Assembly (NCBI GenBank): GCA_030041195.1
Contig: JASHOI010000716.1
Coordinates: 1-25,065, forward strand
Length of the DNA: 25,065 nt
Direction of reading: 5' to 3'
From: Streptosporangiaceae bacterium
Lineage (GTDB): Bacteria > Actinomycetota > Actinomycetes > Streptosporangiales > Streptosporangiaceae
The first letter of the stretch is position 1. Every line of letters begins with the position of its first letter. The notes under the pieces are model-generated. The model saw only the letters and a program-made list of their open reading frames with translations. It did no database searches and was not told where the DNA came from. A program made the translations under genes and the position numbers. Positions 22,853 to 25,065 of the stretch are shown piece after piece.

Positions 22853-23965
22853 ATGGCACACGAGGTCGTCCGGCACAACCTGCCGCTGTTCGACGAGCAG
22901 GGCCGGAGCGCCGCGGCAGTGAAGGGGGAAGGGGAGGGGGGTGGGGATGCGGGCCGCGACCTGCACTACCTGCCCGACTTCCCCGCGGAGGACCCGTACG
23001 CGGCGGGCCACCGGACCTGCGCCGGGTGCGGGCCGGCGATCCAGTACCGCTGGGTGCTCAAGGCCGCGGGCGAGGACAGCGTCGTCGCCGGGCCGACCGG
23101 CTGCATGTACGTGGCCAACTCGACCTATCTGTGCACCCCGTACACGGTGCCCTGGGCGCACACCCCGATCGCCAGCGGCGGCTCGTTCACGTCCGGAATG
23201 GCGGCCGGCTATGAGGCCATGATCCGCAAGGGGCGTTACCCCGGCAGGTACCCGAACATCATCGTGATGGCCGGCGACGGCAGCGCCGCGGACATCGGGC
23301 TCGGCTCGATCTCCGGGGCCCTGTACCGCAACCATGACGCGCTGTTCGTCTGCTACGACAACGAGTGCTACGCGAACACCGGCATCCAGACGTCGCCGAC
23401 CACGCCATATGCGGGCATGACCACGTTCACGCCGTTCGGCAAGGCCAACCCGGAAGGGAAGAAGCTGCCGCCCAAGAACCTGGCCAAGATGATGGCCGCC
23501 GGCCACCCGCACTGTTACGTGGCCACCAGCACGGTCGGCTACCCGGTCGACCTGATGAACAAGACCCGCAAGGGCCTGAACCACGTGGGCGCGGCGTTCC
23601 TGCACTGCTACACGCCGTGCCAGAAGGGCTGGGTCTACCAGACGTCGATGACGGTGGAGCTCGGCCGCCGGGTCGTCGAGGCCGGCCTGTTCCCGGTCTG
23701 GGAGTACGACCCGCAGACCCGCGAGTACCACTACTTCCACCCGCCGGTGCAGCGCCCGGTCACCGACTACCTGGCCATGCAGGGACGGTTCGGCCACATG
23801 CTGCCCGAGCACATCGCGGCCATGCAGCGCGGCGCCAACCAGAACTGGCAGGACATCGGCATGGACGTGCCGCCGGACCTGCGCGCCGGCGAAGATCCCG
23901 GCCACCACAAGCGGCTGGCGGAAGAGACGTACTCGATGCCGCTGAACCGGGGTGTCGGTGCCTAG
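22853..23965 (+). CDS. 2-oxoacid oxidoreductase beta subunit (TPP-binding), oxalate oxidoreductase type
   Basis: TPP- and [4Fe-4S]-binding catalytic subunit of 370 residues. TPP/Mg binding is GDGSAADIG...NECY with Gly141-Asp142-Gly143 and Asn170. Likely proximal-cluster cysteines are Cys56 and Cys59 (CAGCG), Cys84 (PTGC) and Cys252 or 256 (HCYTPC), as in the family. Residues 24-32 (KGEGEGGGD) form a low-complexity linker in an N-terminal extension, encoded by a run of G tracts. GGAGTAGGAGC precedes the ATG. With alpha, gamma and the flavoprotein it should form the complete enzyme. The next small gene begins inside its last codons. Confidence 0.88.
   Translation: MAHEVVRHNLPLFDEQGRSAAAVKGEGEGGGDAGRDLHYLPDFPAEDPYAAGHRTCAGCGPAIQYRWVLKAAGEDSVVAGPTGCMYVANSTYLCTPYTVPWAHTPIASGGSFTSGMAAGYEAMIRKGRYPGRYPNIIVMAGDGSAADIGLGSISGALYRNHDALFVCYDNECYANTGIQTSPTTPYAGMTTFTPFGKANPEGKKLPPKNLAKMMAAGHPHCYVATSTVGYPVDLMNKTRKGLNHVGAAFLHCYTPCQKGWVYQTSMTVELGRRVVEAGLFPVWEYDPQTREYHYFHPPVQRPVTDYLAMQGRFGHMLPEHIAAMQRGANQNWQDIGMDVPPDLRAGEDPGHHKRLAEETYSMPLNRGVGA
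22924..22946 (+). other. G-quadruplex-forming tract in the beta-subunit coding start
   Basis: Four G runs (5, 4, 6 and 4 bases) separated by AA, A and T occur on the coding strand about 70 bases after the start codon. The same order would be present in the mRNA. It meets the usual G-quadruplex pattern with very short loops. Confidence 0.6.
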
Positions 23966-24266
23966 CCACGGCGGGCTCGGCGCACCGGGCGTGACCGGCG
24001 GCCAGTGGCAGGTCCGCTTCGACGGCGGCCACCAGCAGCGGTACCTGGCCGACCGGGCCGCCGTGCTGCGCTACGTGCTGGCCGTCGCGCCGCACGCGGC
24101 CAGCACCCGGTTCGAGGTCTACGCCGAGGCCGAGCCGGTGCTGCTGGCCGACGGCTCGCCCGGCGGCAGGCAGTTCGCGCTGGCCGAGGTGATCGACCTG
24201 GCCAGGCCGGGAGAAGCCGGCCGGCTCCGGGCGGAACTGACCGCGCTGCAGGAGCGGCCGACATGA
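23952..24266 (+). CDS. small unrecognised protein of the oxidoreductase operon (1)
   Basis: Unrecognised soluble protein of 104 residues. The core (about residues 14-90: QWQVRFDGGHQQRYLADRAA, then RFEVYAEAEPVLLADG, ALAEVIDLARPGEAG) looks like alternating strands and helices; no cysteines, no metal motif and no membrane segment are present. The GTG at 23952 overlaps the beta-subunit end by 14 bases; GTG at 23958 or 23991 are alternatives. Its stop overlaps the next gene as ATGA. Tight coupling to the catalytic subunits suggests an assembly, stability or regulatory role, which is inference only. Confidence 0.68.
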   Translation: MSVPSHGGLGAPGVTGGQWQVRFDGGHQQRYLADRAAVLRYVLAVAPHAASTRFEVYAEAEPVLLADGSPGGRQFALAEVIDLARPGEAGRLRAELTALQERPT

Positions 24267-24559
24267 CCGGCCGGAGCGGGCCTCCCGCTCCCGGGCCCGG
24301 CGCCAAGATAATCCCGCTGCAGCCGGGGACCGCCAGGCCGACCGGCGAGCGCCGCGCGGTGATGCGGGACGCGGTGATCCAGGTGGTGCATCACCTGGTG
24401 CTCGAGACCGTGCCGCCCGGCGCGCGCAGCGCCGTGTTCGACCAGGCTTCCGACCTGCTTGAGCTGGCCGGCTGGGGGCTTGACGAGCTGTTCGAGGCGA
24501 GCCAGGAGGGCCCGGCTCGCGACGAGTTGCTGCGGAGGCTCGGGCTCTTGGAGCAATGA
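24263..24559 (+). CDS. small unrecognised protein of the oxidoreductase operon (2)
   Basis: Unrecognised protein of 98 residues. A Pro/Gly-rich N-terminal 25 residues precedes a region that appears all-helical (RRAVMRDAVIQVVHHLVLETV, SAVFDQASDLLELAGWGLDELFEAS, ARDELLRRLGLL). No cysteines, signal or membrane helix. AGGAG 8 bases before the ATG supports the start, and ATGA overlap with the preceding stop shows translational coupling. Amphipathic helices would suit a protein-protein adaptor, for example an assembly factor, but there is no recognised domain. Confidence 0.68.
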   Translation: MTGRSGPPAPGPGAKIIPLQPGTARPTGERRAVMRDAVIQVVHHLVLETVPPGARSAVFDQASDLLELAGWGLDELFEASQEGPARDELLRRLGLLEQ

Positions 24560-24574
24560 CGCAGCCGATGACCC

Positions 24575-24604
24575 CCTCGGTCGTCTCCCCCCCCGCGACC
24601 GGGG
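24575..24604 (+). other. first of two tandem hairpins in the intercistronic leader
   Basis: CCTCGGTCG (24575-24583) pairs with CGACCGGGG (24596-24604), 9 pairs including one G-T, closing a 12-base C-rich loop. It starts 15 bases after the stop of the preceding gene. Confidence 0.5.
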
Positions 24605-24612
24605 CGCGGTGG

Positions 24613-24652
24613 ATGTACCGTTGGGCGGCCACTGGCACGCCCAACGGTACAT
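24613..24652 (+). other. second, perfect 14-bp hairpin in the intercistronic leader
   Basis: ATGTACCGTTGGGC (24613-24626) is the exact inverse of GCCCAACGGTACAT (24639-24652) around a 12-base loop that can pair further (GCC/GGC). No T tract follows. It ends 22 bases before a ribosome site and 34 bases before the GTG of the last gene. If that gene instead starts at GTG 24609, the hairpin lies inside coding sequence. Confidence 0.7.
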
Positions 24653-24686
24653 TCACGAATGCCGGATCCCGAAAGGGGAGCGCCAC

Positions 24687-24959
24687 GTGCCGGACCGCTA
24701 CCCGTACGAGCTGAAGCTGCCGCTGGCGCCCTACCGGTTCGTCTGGCGGGACGAGCCCGCCGTGGACGCGCGGAAGAGCGCCACCGGCCTGTTCACCGAG
24801 GAGCGGTACACGCACGCCGACGGGAGCACCACGATCATCCGCGAGTACGCCGCCGACGGCTCGTTCCACATCCTGTCCGATCGCGGCGAGATCGAGCTCA
24901 TCGACAACGCACAGGATCCGTACGCCCCCGACCCGGTCAGCGTGGTCCGCCTGCCGTGA
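24687..24959 (+). CDS. small unrecognised protein of the oxidoreductase operon (3)
   Basis: Unrecognised protein of 90 residues with a beta-rich appearance: YPYELKLPLAPYRFVWRDEP, then TEERYTHADGSTTIIREYAADGSFHILSDRGEIELI, ending in DPVSVVRLP. No cysteines, signal or membrane segment. The GTG at 24687 has a strong AGGGGAG site just upstream and is preferred; GTG at 24609 would give 116 residues including a protein-like GGHWHAQRYIHECRIPKGE stretch. The gene is separated from the previous one by 127 bases containing two hairpins, so it could be expressed at a different level from the rest of the operon. Function unknown. Confidence 0.65.
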   Translation: MPDRYPYELKLPLAPYRFVWRDEPAVDARKSATGLFTEERYTHADGSTTIIREYAADGSFHILSDRGEIELIDNAQDPYAPDPVSVVRLP

Positions 24960-25065
24960 CCTCGGCCCGGCCGGCCCGGCTGCGCTGGCTCGCCTCGTCC
25001 GCGGCCAGGACCGGACCACGCCGCCGCAGGCCTGGCAGCGCGGCCGCCAGGCCGAGCGCGGCGAC
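24960..25065. other. window-edge stretch without an assignable gene
   Basis: The last 106 bases are very GC-rich. A GTG at 24956 overlaps the previous stop as GTGA and opens a plus-strand frame to the edge, but its Arg/Ala/Pro composition is not convincing. A minus-strand frame ending at 24937 could be the C-terminus of a gene outside the window. Neither can be decided. Confidence 0.3.

Noticed and set aside
21410..23908. Long open frame on the minus strand (832 codons)
   Set aside because: It is antisense to the alpha and beta genes; high GC keeps the frame free of stops and no family is recognisable.
18962..23965. Calling the operon pyruvate or 2-oxoglutarate:ferredoxin oxidoreductase
   Set aside because: The substrate motif is YPIRP rather than YPITP, gamma lacks GxGGQG, and the switch-loop residues fit the oxalate enzyme. 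A generic 2-oxoacid oxidoreductase remains the fallback.
24568..24714. Short plus-strand frame that could be a leader peptide through the twin hairpins
   Set aside because: No ribosome site and an unremarkable Thr/Ser/Ala composition; the hairpins are a simpler feature.

Overview
The window is high-GC DNA with strongly GC-biased third codon positions, frequent GTG starts and family content typical of soil actinomycetes (DUF1707 protein, DUF3592 protein, DHA2-type MFS exporters, DUF2090 aldolase-like protein, SBP56 protein, PPK2). It reads as a chromosomal segment of an actinobacterium, possibly related to Streptosporangiales or Frankia-like lineages; that placement is inference. No rRNA, tRNA, CRISPR array, transposase or integrase was seen. 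No gap between genes exceeds about 180 bases.
Left part (1-8850): an alpha/beta hydrolase; a minus-strand operon of a secreted trypsin-like protease, a one-TM protein and a DUF3592 protein with overlapping ends; a universal stress protein; a minus-strand pair of VOC and GNAT proteins; a methyltransferase; a hemerythrin-like protein with a small charged partner; a minus-strand DUF2090 aldolase-like protein following a DUF1707 membrane protein; and polyphosphate kinase 2. The stress protein, hemerythrin and PPK2 suggest redox or energy-stress functions, but they are separate transcription units.
Middle (8850-16000): a small lipoprotein followed almost directly by a DHA2 exporter, a membrane-anchored GH3 enzyme, a selenium-binding-protein/methanethiol-oxidase homologue, a second DHA2 exporter, and a YdeI-type protein. 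Hairpins lie between several convergent gene pairs.
Right part (16000-24960), the most interesting: an MFS transporter with an unusual extracytoplasmic domain of about 180 residues, a divergent TetR regulator, then a tightly coupled operon for a 2-oxoacid:acceptor oxidoreductase (gamma, a GltD-like flavoprotein fused to a two-cluster ferredoxin domain, alpha, beta) and three small unrecognised proteins. The alpha subunit carries YPIRP instead of the pyruvate-enzyme motif YPITP, and an Arg/Asp/Asp-Phe pattern whose spacing matches what I remember of the Moorella oxalate oxidoreductase active site and switch loop. My reading is an oxalate oxidoreductase wired to NAD(P) through the fused flavoprotein, with a dedicated transporter and a TetR regulator whose palindromic operator has a similar site overlapping the putative operon promoter. 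The function is a prediction from sequence.
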